A stretch of 64,000 nt of DNA from Gammaproteobacteria bacterium (GTDB lineage Bacteria; Pseudomonadota; Gammaproteobacteria; SZUA-229), in NCBI GenBank assembly GCA_029882395.1, contig JAOUKT010000003.1, positions 1-64,000 on the forward strand. The letters are read 5' to 3'. Under the pieces are notes generated by a model. That model ran no database searches, was not told the origin of the DNA, and worked only from the letters and a program-made list of their open reading frames with translations. Numbering within the stretch: position 1 is the stretch's first letter; every line of letters starts with the position of its first letter. Position numbers and translations under genes: made by a program. Positions 1 through 7,183 of the stretch are shown piece by piece.

Positions 1-99
1 CATTGAGAAGCCAGCTGCCATCCACATAACCAATGCACCCATTACTAAGAAGTAAAACGTGTCCATTGCATACTGAAGTTCGAAAATTTGATTTTCCAC
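1..99 (-). CDS. amtB: Ammonium transporter (Amt family), N-terminal fragment
   Basis: This is the first 33 codons of an ammonium channel; the gene runs off the left edge. It starts at a GTG preceded by AAGGGGG at good spacing. The visible residues include DTFYFLVMGALVMWMAAGF, the opening of the first membrane segment of Amt proteins. Amt proteins are inner-membrane channels that conduct ammonium or ammonia and are blocked by GlnK. The gene lies 18 bases downstream of glnK on the same strand, the usual glnK-amtB operon, so the sigma-54 promoter at 560-576 should drive both. Only the N-terminus is seen; family assignment rests on that and on the glnK linkage. Confidence 0.85.
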   Translation of the reverse strand, partial: MENQIFELQYAMDTFYFLVMGALVMWMAAGFSM

Positions 100-117
100 T
101 TTATAAGCCCCCTTAAT

Positions 118-522
<405 letters not shown>

Positions 523-559
523 CTAATTTAATTACCGGGCTCTCCTGTAACAGAAACAA

Positions 560-576
560 TGCAGAAAGCAGGCCAA
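560..576 (-). promoter_or_regulatory. Sigma-54 (RpoN) promoter of glnK-amtB
   Basis: On the minus strand the sequence reads TTGGCCTGCTTTCTGCA. The invariant GG (574-573) and GC (562-561) are separated by exactly 10 bases, as required for -24/-12 elements. It departs from the consensus TTGGCAC-N5-TTGCA mainly at the end of the -24 box. The predicted start is near 549, giving a leader of roughly 90 bases to glnK. Two NtrC-like dyads lie further upstream. Confidence 0.75.
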
Positions 577-637
577 CTTAAAAATACCTATAAAATCAAC
601 CAGATAAAACAATGACATGTTAAAAAAATGTTTATTT

Positions 638-652
638 GCACGCGATTGGTGC
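638..652. promoter_or_regulatory. NtrC (GlnG) binding site, promoter-proximal
   Basis: GCAC-N7-GTGC dyad within TGCACGCGATTGGTGCG, a near match to the NtrC consensus TGCAC-N5-TGGTGCA. Its centre is about 70 bases upstream of the -24 GG of the glnK sigma-54 promoter, a normal enhancer position. Confidence 0.7.
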
Positions 653-678
653 GGCCTAAGCTGATGATTTTCACCTGC

Positions 679-693
679 GCACCATGCTGGTGC
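679..693. promoter_or_regulatory. NtrC (GlnG) binding site, distal
   Basis: Second GCAC-N7-GTGC dyad (CGCACCATGCTGGTGCG). Its centre is 41 bases from the proximal site, about four helical turns, so two NtrC dimers would sit on the same face of the DNA. Paired sites are typical of NtrC enhancers. Confidence 0.7.
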
Positions 694-1033
694 GAGATGA
701 TGTGGCTGTAATGGGGTTTGATAAAAAGCGCTTATTCAGTTCTGACAACTTCGTAACGATATAAAACAATTTATGTTTTCACTACAGAGAGCACAAGCAA
801 GGTATTTTGATTTTAGAGTCTGGTTTCGCTAATTTATCAGGTATTCAATTTAGCTGTTACTGATCGTTTATATCGATCCATGTTGTTATTGTGCCGGCTC
901 ATATAAAAGCTTTTACAGTTTATATTTTTTATCTGCCAAGCTGCCTGTTTAAGAACACATCGGTATTTTTGTTTTTTTAATTTGAAAAAATCATCAAGGA
1001 TGGATATAAAAAAGGGGGGATTTGTCATTGCAA
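694..1033. other. Intergenic stretch, nothing recognised
   Basis: About 340 AT-rich bases between the glnK enhancer and the terminator of the porin gene. A 71-codon open frame on the minus strand (837-1052) overlaps the terminator and has no recognisable features, so I do not call it a gene. No RNA gene or repeat was seen. Confidence 0.4.
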
Positions 1034-1069
1034 CAAAAAAAAAGGGCGCCAATACTGGCGCCCTTTTTT
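1034..1069 (-). terminator. Rho-independent terminator of the TorF porin gene
   Basis: Perfect 8-bp stem GGGCGCCA/TGGCGCCC (1044-1051 with 1056-1063) and a 4-base loop. On the minus strand it is followed by a long T run. A T run also follows on the plus strand, so it could work in both directions. It lies about 30 bases beyond the stop codon of the porin gene. Confidence 0.9.
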
Positions 1070-1096
1070 GAATAGCGAAATCTATTCTTGCAAAGA

Positions 1097-1747
1097 TTAT
1101 TTGCTGATCGGCAATGAATACGAAACAACAAACAATGAGGCCAGCGCAGGATCGCCCGTAGCAGCATCATCATCGTTAGGGAAGCTCATTGTCAGCGTTA
1201 ATTCATTTGATGCGGCAAAGCTGACATCAAAGTGAGAGGTATCACCACCGACAGCATCGGTTGCGTTCATGCCGTAAGTGAAGCTGACATCACCAATCGC
1301 GTAACCTAATGTTGTATAAGTATAACCATCACCTGATACCAGGCCTAATGAAACATCCATATATCCGAGACCCAGTGCCGTTTCGGTAGCCGCTTCAGCG
1401 CCATAAGATTGTGGATAGTCAATCGACCAGTAACTCAGGTCATATGAAAAACCTGATACTTCACCGGCATAACCCAACCAGGCATCAAATTCATAACCGC
1501 CGCCATCTGTCTCGTTACTGCCAATACCGCTTGATGCCCAGACACTGGCATAAGCACCCGATGCATGTGAATAATCCGCACCGCCTGAAACCGCAGGGCC
1601 GTTACTTGCATCAGTACCACGGAATAAGTACATGGAAGACACAGCGGCGTTATAACCGAACTCTGCGTTAGCAGTAGTCGGTGCCATTGCAGGAATGGCT
1701 AAAACGGCTGCCGCCGCTAAGGCTTTAAGATTTGTAGTCAGTTTCAT
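1097..1747 (-). CDS. TorF family putative porin
   Basis: A 216-residue outer-membrane protein with a clear signal peptide (cleavage near TANA-EFGYN). The body is rich in aromatic and glycine beta strands, starting with YNAAVSSMYLFRGTDASNG, which is the hallmark of the TorF/TIGR02001 porin family. Homologues of about 215-250 residues are predicted beta-barrels of unknown substrate. An AGGAGAA-like Shine-Dalgarno precedes the ATG. It has its own sigma-54 promoter (1867-1884), an NtrC-like dyad and a strong terminator, and sits next to glnK-amtB. This suggests a role in nitrogen-compound uptake across the outer membrane. The family call is firm; the substrate is inference. Confidence 0.85.
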   Translation of the reverse strand: MKLTTNLKALAAAAVLAIPAMAPTTANAEFGYNAAVSSMYLFRGTDASNGPAVSGGADYSHASGAYASVWASSGIGSNETDGGGYEFDAWLGYAGEVSGFSYDLSYWSIDYPQSYGAEAATETALGLGYMDVSLGLVSGDGYTYTTLGYAIGDVSFTYGMNATDAVGGDTSHFDVSFAASNELTLTMSFPNDDDAATGDPALASLFVVSYSLPISK

Positions 1748-1866
1748 TTTATTTAATTCTCCGAGTTAGGCATAGTTGCCCGCTTTATTGAGTTTACAAA
1801 CCATAATCATTTTCTGAACTCATCGTGCTGTCATGCCGGATAATGATCATGGATTGAATTTGATAA

Positions 1867-1884
1867 TTGCAACTGCCATGCCAA
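1867..1884 (-). promoter_or_regulatory. Sigma-54 (RpoN) promoter of the TorF porin gene
   Basis: The minus strand reads TTGGCATGGCAGTTGCAA, an almost perfect -24/-12 sequence. GG is at 1882-1881, GC at 1870-1869 and the spacing is exactly 10 bases. The predicted start is near 1857, about 110 bases before the porin ATG. Confidence 0.85.
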
Positions 1885-1947
1885 CTAATTTAAGTTAATA
1901 AAAACAATACGTTAAACACAATGGTGATAATTTAACCGTATCGTCAA

Positions 1948-1962
1948 GCACCAAATCAGTGC
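1948..1962. promoter_or_regulatory. NtrC-like binding site upstream of the TorF porin
   Basis: GCACCAAATCAGTGC has the GCAC-N7-GTGC symmetry of the two glnK-side NtrC sites. It is centred about 75 bases upstream of the porin's -24 element. No second dyad was found. The rest of the 304-base gap (1748-2051) holds only AT-rich sequence and an imperfect hairpin near 1992-2030. Confidence 0.55.
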
Positions 1963-2051
1963 AACAATGTTGCTGTTTTTGCCTTTTTATGGGGCTGCCG
2001 GCTGATATTTTCTTAAATATCGGCGGCTTTCAATTACTGTGTTGGTTTTGC

Positions 2052-3224
2052 TCATTTATTATGCGTTCGCACCCAGTCGGTTAGCTCTGCTGCCGGCATT
2101 GGTTTCGCAATGTGGTATCCCTGGCCAATGTTGCAGCCTAGCCCGGCCAGGCTCTTTTGAATTTCATCGCTTTCAATGCCTTCAGCAACCACCGTCATAT
2201 TCAGTTTATGCGCCAGCATGACGCAGGTTTCGACAATTGAATATGCATCCGCATCAGCAATCATGTGTTTGACAAAGCTCATGTCGATTTTTAATTCTGT
2301 GAAGGGAACCCGATGCAATAACACCAGTGATGAGTTGCCGGTGCCAAAGTCATCTATTGATAAACCAAAACCTTTCATGCGCAAGCGGGTCAGTATATCG
2401 AGTGAGGTTTTTAGTTCGCCCATCAGTGCGCTTTCTGTTATTTCGAGCATAATCGAGCCCGGGTTCAAGCCGTGATGGTTGATCTGTTCTGTTAACTGTT
2501 CGGGCAGCGATAGACTGGTGATATTTTTGGCGGAAACATTCACCGACACCGTTATATTCAGGCCCTGGGTTTTCCAGATATTGCTCTGATGAATGGCCAT
2601 ATTAATAATGCTGGTTGTGAGTTCATCCATCATGCCTTCTGCTTCAGCCAGCGCGATGAACATGGCGGGTGTAATCAGCCCTTTTGTGGGGTGTTGCCAG
2701 CGGACCAGTGCTTCTACGCCAGCCAAAGCATTGTTGTCTAACGCGATTTGTGGCTGATAAAACAGGATCATTTGCTGGCTTTTAATGCCTTCTAGTAACT
2801 CCTGTGCGGTTATCGTTTCCTGCTGCAGCCCAATCGGATACGGAATGTCATGATCAGCCAGATCGATTGTCGATAACATGTTAATGAAAACGGAAATCTG
2901 TAACGGTTTGGTGAGACTACCGACAACATTGAGATGGTGCTCTTCTGCCAGTTTTACGGCTGAATGCAACACGCTGGCGTCATAACCGCTGACCAGGATC
3001 AGGTGTATCTTATGGCCGGCTTTACCCAGTTGGCGAATGACTTCGACGCCATCCATAGTCGGCATATTAAGGTCCAGCACCATCACGTGATAGAACAGGC
3101 CCTGATCAAAATACTCCCGGGCATCATTACAAACCGTTGTTTCAAAGCCCGCTGCTCTTGCCGCAGCGCCTAATAAATTAGAGAACTGCGTGTCGTCGTC
3201 AATGACTATCAAATTATTATTCAT
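2052..3224 (-). CDS. Response regulator with EAL c-di-GMP phosphodiesterase domain
   Basis: A 390-residue two-domain protein. Residues 1-125 are a receiver: acidic pocket D9-D11, phospho-acceptor D51 in VLDLNMPTMDG, and conserved K in LTKP. Residues 140-385 are an EAL domain with the catalytic motifs intact: EALVRW, SVNVSAKN, EITES, DDFGTG, the catalytic Lys, AEGIES and GQGYHIAKP. It should hydrolyse cyclic di-GMP when its receiver is phosphorylated. No partner histidine kinase lies beside it. It follows the BIG_2 lipoprotein gene by 70 bases on the same strand and may be co-transcribed with the MFS/barrel/lipoprotein genes. Activity is inferred from motifs. Confidence 0.88.
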   Translation of the reverse strand: MNNNLIVIDDDTQFSNLLGAAARAAGFETTVCNDAREYFDQGLFYHVMVLDLNMPTMDGVEVIRQLGKAGHKIHLILVSGYDASVLHSAVKLAEEHHLNVVGSLTKPLQISVFINMLSTIDLADHDIPYPIGLQQETITAQELLEGIKSQQMILFYQPQIALDNNALAGVEALVRWQHPTKGLITPAMFIALAEAEGMMDELTTSIINMAIHQSNIWKTQGLNITVSVNVSAKNITSLSLPEQLTEQINHHGLNPGSIMLEITESALMGELKTSLDILTRLRMKGFGLSIDDFGTGNSSLVLLHRVPFTELKIDMSFVKHMIADADAYSIVETCVMLAHKLNMTVVAEGIESDEIQKSLAGLGCNIGQGYHIAKPMPAAELTDWVRTHNK

Positions 3225-3294
3225 AACCTAATAGTCTAGTAGAACCGCCTTAGGTTTTCTTATTCAAATCCCGACAAAAGCGTAAAAATACAAA

Positions 3295-4503
3295 CTAGGG
3301 TACGACATACACGGTAATGTCTGCTGTTTCACCGGAAAAGCTCGCCACGACTTTTCCAAAACCCAAGGCGTCGGCTGTGACTAAACCAAAGCTGTCTACG
3401 CTAATGGCGACACTGCCGCTATCGACAGACCAGCTCACCTGGTCCGTGACATCAACAGGTGTTTGCGGGTCACTGACATAGTAGGCCGTCGCTGTCATCT
3501 GCTGGGTACTGCCCAGAGTCAGTTCAAAACCTAACGGCTCTGGCCCAATTTCAAATGCACTGATGTTGTTCACATCAACCGTGACCGTGCTGGAAACTGG
3601 CAAGATTGTGCTGCCACAGGCCGCTGTTATCGTTGTGGTACCAACGGCCAGTGCGGTTACTATACCGTCGTTATTGGCGAAGTCAGCTACGCTGGGAATG
3701 CTGCTTTGCCAGTTTGCCGCGGCTGTAATATCAGGCTCAGTCTCGCTGCCATAATCGGCCGAGAGTACAAAGCTCTGCTCGCTGCCGACGGTGAGCGTGA
3801 CCGCCGCGGGCGACAATGCCATGCTGGTAATGTCGTCGACCAGCGTGACGGCGGCAGCCGGGCTGCTGATGCCCAACGTTGCCGTCACATTGGTGGCCAC
3901 CACATCATAGTGGGTGATTGATGGCGGCGTGCTGTCGCTGACTAGCGTAGCGCCTGCGGTGGTCGTGCTCCAGCTTACCGCCGGGGTGATATTTCGCAGA
4001 CTGGCATCATCATAAGTGGCCATGGCCTTCAATGGCAGCGGCCGGCAGACACTGGTTGTTAAATCCTCTGTTAGCGTGTCCGCTTTGACTTCTATAGAGA
4101 CCAGTGCTGCTGAAGAAAACGTCACATCCATGCTGGCAGAAAAACCTGACAGCGTCGCGGTAACGGTGACCATGCCATCTTGTGATATCGACTGTAACAG
4201 TCCCGTGGCACTGATGAAGGCCAATGAAGCATCGTCCACTGACCAGCTGACCATTTCCGACAGATCAATCGTGGTATTTTGTGAGGTAGTGCCGGTGACG
4301 GTGATTTGCTGGTTCTCGCCTGTGGTTATCACTGTGTTTAAGGCGCTGATACTGATGGATTGCACATCATTAAATTCAACGATCAGCGATTCATATAATG
4401 GCCGGGGATCACCACTGCTGCAGGCTAACAACAGGCTTAATACACCGGCCGCTGGCAGGTAACGAAAAAGCAGGACGTTTAACCATCGATTAATCAAATA
4501 CAT
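3295..4503 (-). CDS. Lipoprotein with Ig-like (BIG_2) repeats
   Basis: A 402-residue predicted lipoprotein with a hydrophobic N-terminus and lipobox LLAC (Cys28). The rest is about four Ig-like repeats of the BIG_2 type, recognisable by phrases such as VSWSVDDAS...ATGLL, NWQSSIPSVA...GIVTALAVGTTTITA and VSWSVDSGSVAISVDSFGLVTA. BIG_2 domains are found in surface adhesins and polysaccharide-associated proteins. Its start overlaps the end of the upstream barrel gene by 14 bases, so the two are translationally linked. The repeat type is the same as in the giant lipoprotein at 7184-13639, but it is short and more divergent. Partner and ligand are unknown. Confidence 0.75.
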   Translation of the reverse strand: MYLINRWLNVLLFRYLPAAGVLSLLLACSSGDPRPLYESLIVEFNDVQSISISALNTVITTGENQQITVTGTTSQNTTIDLSEMVSWSVDDASLAFISATGLLQSISQDGMVTVTATLSGFSASMDVTFSSAALVSIEVKADTLTEDLTTSVCRPLPLKAMATYDDASLRNITPAVSWSTTTAGATLVSDSTPPSITHYDVVATNVTATLGISSPAAAVTLVDDITSMALSPAAVTLTVGSEQSFVLSADYGSETEPDITAAANWQSSIPSVADFANNDGIVTALAVGTTTITAACGSTILPVSSTVTVDVNNISAFEIGPEPLGFELTLGSTQQMTATAYYVSDPQTPVDVTDQVSWSVDSGSVAISVDSFGLVTADALGFGKVVASFSGETADITVYVVP

Positions 4504-5047
4504 AACGTAATCCTAACTGCACACTGCTAATAGTTAACTCGGCCTGATCGTAATGCACCAGGTAATCAAAATGCAATCGTAAGCCTGACTTGTTAAAGAT
4601 CTTTTCTTCAAAACCAAGGCCGAGGCTCAAATCTGAATATTGCTCATCTGCCTGTATGCTGGTGCCAGTCATGATCAGGTTTAGTTCGGAGTAACCCAGC
4701 ATCAGGTATGTGTTTACATTGCTGTTGATCACCGAGCCATAGCGCAGCAGCACACTGCTCAGTGTTTTCACTTCTGCTGTTACGGTGGAGACGGCATCAT
4801 CGGATGCTGAAACAGCCTGTGAGACTTCAACACTAAAACGGTCGGTAAATTGCCAGCCCAGGCCCAGCTGTGATAATTGCGGCTTGAACTCCTGATCGGC
4901 GATGGCTACGCTGCTCTGAAGATGGGACACATCAACAAAGAAACCGCTGGCATGCACATTAAATGCTGAGATCATGACGATAAATGCCAATATTTTTCTA
5001 AACCAAAAGGTCCTGGTTTGAACCCGCTTACACTCAAAAATTTTCAT
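4490..5047 (-). CDS. Small outer-membrane beta-barrel protein (OmpA/OmpW-like fold)
   Basis: A 185-residue protein with a signal peptide (hydrophobic segment LAFIVMISAFNVHASG, cleavage after HASA-like position). It is followed by alternating beta strands: GWQFTDRFSVEVSQAV, SVLLRYGSVINSNVNTYLMLGYSEL, LSLGLGFEEKIF, LRLHFDYLVHY. The chain ends in VQLGLRYVFD, close to the aromatic C-terminal signature of outer-membrane barrels. The size suits an eight-stranded barrel. It lies between the MFS gene (3-base gap) and the lipoprotein gene (14-base overlap), so all three are probably one operon. Specific function unknown. Confidence 0.7.
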   Translation of the reverse strand: MKIFECKRVQTRTFWFRKILAFIVMISAFNVHASGFFVDVSHLQSSVAIADQEFKPQLSQLGLGWQFTDRFSVEVSQAVSASDDAVSTVTAEVKTLSSVLLRYGSVINSNVNTYLMLGYSELNLIMTGTSIQADEQYSDLSLGLGFEEKIFNKSGLRLHFDYLVHYDQAELTISSVQLGLRYVFD

Positions 5048-5050
5048 TAA

Positions 5051-6241
5051 TTAACCTTCTTCAATCTTAATGCGGCCGACTTCATTATTTTGTTTCAGCT
5101 TGATCCAGAGCAGCGACATCAAAATAACGGCGATTAATGGTATCACACCCAGATTAACAATTTGCCAGCCATAATTGTGTTGTAAATAGCCGGCTGTTAA
5201 GGCTGCCAGGGTGACGGCTGCAAACACGCTAAAATCATTGAAGGCCTGGGCCTTGGCTTTTTCACTTTCTTCATAGGCATAGGTCAGTAAATCGGTTGCG
5301 CCGATAAATAAAAAATTCCAGCCGATTCCAAGGCACAACAATGCAAACCAGTAATGCCAGAGCGATATACCGAGCAAGTTACCGGCCACCGCCATCATTA
5401 ATAGAAGAGTGCCTGTGAGCATTATATTCACCACGCCGTATCGGCTTATTAAGCTGCCGGTAAAAAACGAGGGCGCAAACATTCCCAGCACATGCCACTG
5501 TATAACAAACGCCGTATCATTGAGGCTGTGATGGTGACTCATCGCCAAGGGTGTTGCCGTCATCACCAGCGACATCACCGCATAACCCAGCATGCCGCCA
5601 ATCACGGCGACGATAAAGACCGGTTGTTTTATGATCACTGACAGCGGCCTTGATAAGCTTGTTTCTTTGATGTCGGCGATTCTTCGGGGTAAATCAGTAA
5701 AACTGAGAATAATAAAGGTCAGTACATATAACAGACATATAATCGCATAACTGCCTGCAAACTCGGCATTTGCTACAGAGTCATGTGTCCAGCTGGCAAT
5801 ATTAGGCCCCAGGATAGCGGCCACGACACCACCGGCCATGACATAAGAAATGGCCCGGCTTTTTAAAGTCGCGCTGACCACATCAACAGCCGCAAAACGG
5901 TAATAGTTTCCAAAGCCGTTAAACATACCAATCAACACCGCTCCCAGACAGAACAACCAGAAGTCCGCCTGAAAAATAGCAAAGGTTGCTATCAAACCAC
6001 CGATCAAACCTATCATGCTGCCGAGTAAGAATCCGCCACGGCGGCCAAGTTTATCCATCAGCAATGATGCCGGAATGCTCGCCAGCATCGTCGCTAAGAA
6101 CTGCAGTGCCAGAGGCAGTGTCGCCAGCGAAGCGTCTTTAGCCAACATAACACCGACCAGAGCCGATGTTGTTACCAATAAGGCATTGTTTGTCATCATT
6201 AATGACTGACAACTGGCCAGTAACCATATATTTTTATTCAT
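5051..6241 (-). CDS. MFS transporter
   Basis: A 396-residue inner-membrane protein with about 12 hydrophobic segments. It has the MFS loop 2-3 motif in MDKLGRRGGFLLG (residues about 62-75), and a second-half counterpart around SRYGVVNIML. Length is typical for single-gene major facilitator exporters. It is the first gene of a probable operon with the barrel and the lipoprotein. It is divergent from a Crp/Fnr-type regulator across a 91-base gap, a layout often meaning local regulation. Substrate cannot be read from the sequence. Confidence 0.88.
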   Translation of the reverse strand: MNKNIWLLASCQSLMMTNNALLVTTSALVGVMLAKDASLATLPLALQFLATMLASIPASLLMDKLGRRGGFLLGSMIGLIGGLIATFAIFQADFWLFCLGAVLIGMFNGFGNYYRFAAVDVVSATLKSRAISYVMAGGVVAAILGPNIASWTHDSVANAEFAGSYAIICLLYVLTFIILSFTDLPRRIADIKETSLSRPLSVIIKQPVFIVAVIGGMLGYAVMSLVMTATPLAMSHHHSLNDTAFVIQWHVLGMFAPSFFTGSLISRYGVVNIMLTGTLLLMMAVAGNLLGISLWHYWFALLCLGIGWNFLFIGATDLLTYAYEESEKAKAQAFNDFSVFAAVTLAALTAGYLQHNYGWQIVNLGVIPLIAVILMSLLWIKLKQNNEVGRIKIEEG

Positions 6242-6291
6242 AGTCCCTGATATTAGCTATTTGAATTAAGTAAACCTTAAGCTTTGTTCTT

Positions 6292-6320
6292 TATAACTTA
6301 ACTACCTACTGTTAATTATA
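6292..6320. promoter_or_regulatory. Imperfect dyad between the MFS and Crp/Fnr genes, candidate operator
   Basis: TATAACTTAAC and GTTAATTATA form an inverted repeat with one unpaired base, 8 bases apart. It sits just upstream of the regulator start at 6333 and within the divergent control region. It could be the binding site of the adjacent Crp/Fnr-type protein. AT-rich dyads also arise by chance. Confidence 0.3.
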
Positions 6321-6332
6321 GGCATAACCATT

Positions 6333-7028
6333 ATGGCTAATAAAGAAACAGCCCTATCATACACAGAAGACCTTGAGAGTCACTTATTCTCACTCTACCC
6401 TGAGCTGCAGAAAATTGAGCCGCAATGCTGGTTTAAATTGATTTCGCAAAGCCTGTTCTTTCATGCACCGCCTCAGGCAATCTTGCATACGCTGCCCGGA
6501 CCCTACAATCATTTTTTGTTGCTCATTGAAGGCAGTAGCCGTGTTTTTCAAAGCGATGAGAATAAACGTGAAGTCACTTTTTATCGTAACCACCCCGGTG
6601 ATATTTGCCCGCATAACCTCGACACTTTATTTAATGCACAACAGTCTGATGCTTATGTTCAGGCCGATACCGCAATCCATGCGCTGCAAGTTTCTTCAAA
6701 AGCCTTTCATCTGGCATTACAGGAGTCGGATATTTTCAGGCGCTTTATATTCTCGCGCATGAGTTCACGCTTTAATGAATTAACAAGCACGTTAGAAAGT
6801 ACTGTTTTTAAAAATCTCGATTCTCGTTTATGTCTGTTATTAAACAAATTATTTAAACAGTCGGTTAATAACAGCCTGAGCATTACCCACCAGCAACTGG
6901 CCAACGAGATAGGTACGACACGGGAAGTTGTCAGCCGGAGTTTAAAAACACTGGAAAAGAAAGGTTACATAAAAATGAATCGTGGCCAGTTGATCATGAT
7001 GTCAGAAGACAAGCTGACACCGTTATAG
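6333..7028 (+). CDS. Crp/Fnr family transcriptional regulator
   Basis: A 231-residue regulator. An N-terminal cyclic-nucleotide-like beta-roll (about residues 30-145) is followed by a dimer helix. The C-terminal winged helix has a clear recognition motif, ITHQQLANEIGTTREVVSRSLKTLEKKGYI. The four-cysteine cluster of FNR is absent and the cAMP-contact residues of CRP are not evident, so the effector is unknown. It is the only plus-strand gene in the left 23 kb, divergent from the MFS operon. Its probable target is that operon and itself; this is inference from layout. Confidence 0.85.
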   Translation: MANKETALSYTEDLESHLFSLYPELQKIEPQCWFKLISQSLFFHAPPQAILHTLPGPYNHFLLLIEGSSRVFQSDENKREVTFYRNHPGDICPHNLDTLFNAQQSDAYVQADTAIHALQVSSKAFHLALQESDIFRRFIFSRMSSRFNELTSTLESTVFKNLDSRLCLLLNKLFKQSVNNSLSITHQQLANEIGTTREVVSRSLKTLEKKGYIKMNRGQLIMMSEDKLTPL

Positions 7029-7183
7029 CCATCATGCTTTCTTTAAGGTCTGATTAAGCGCACTCAGTTACCCGATCTGGTAAAAAAAACCCTCCCTGTT
7101 ATTCCGCAGGCTTTATCAGCCGTGCTCAGGCTTTTCTTTCGCTGCACCGCAATACTCACCGGTGTCAGTCTTTCACTTCGAGC

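Noticed and set aside
837-1052. 71-codon minus-strand open frame upstream of the glnK enhancer
   Set aside because: It overlaps a strong terminator, has no ribosome site and its product looks random with homopolymer-derived residues.
1992-2030. Hairpin after the EAL gene as its terminator
   Set aside because: The stem has an internal mismatch and on the minus strand it is followed by A-rich rather than T-rich DNA.
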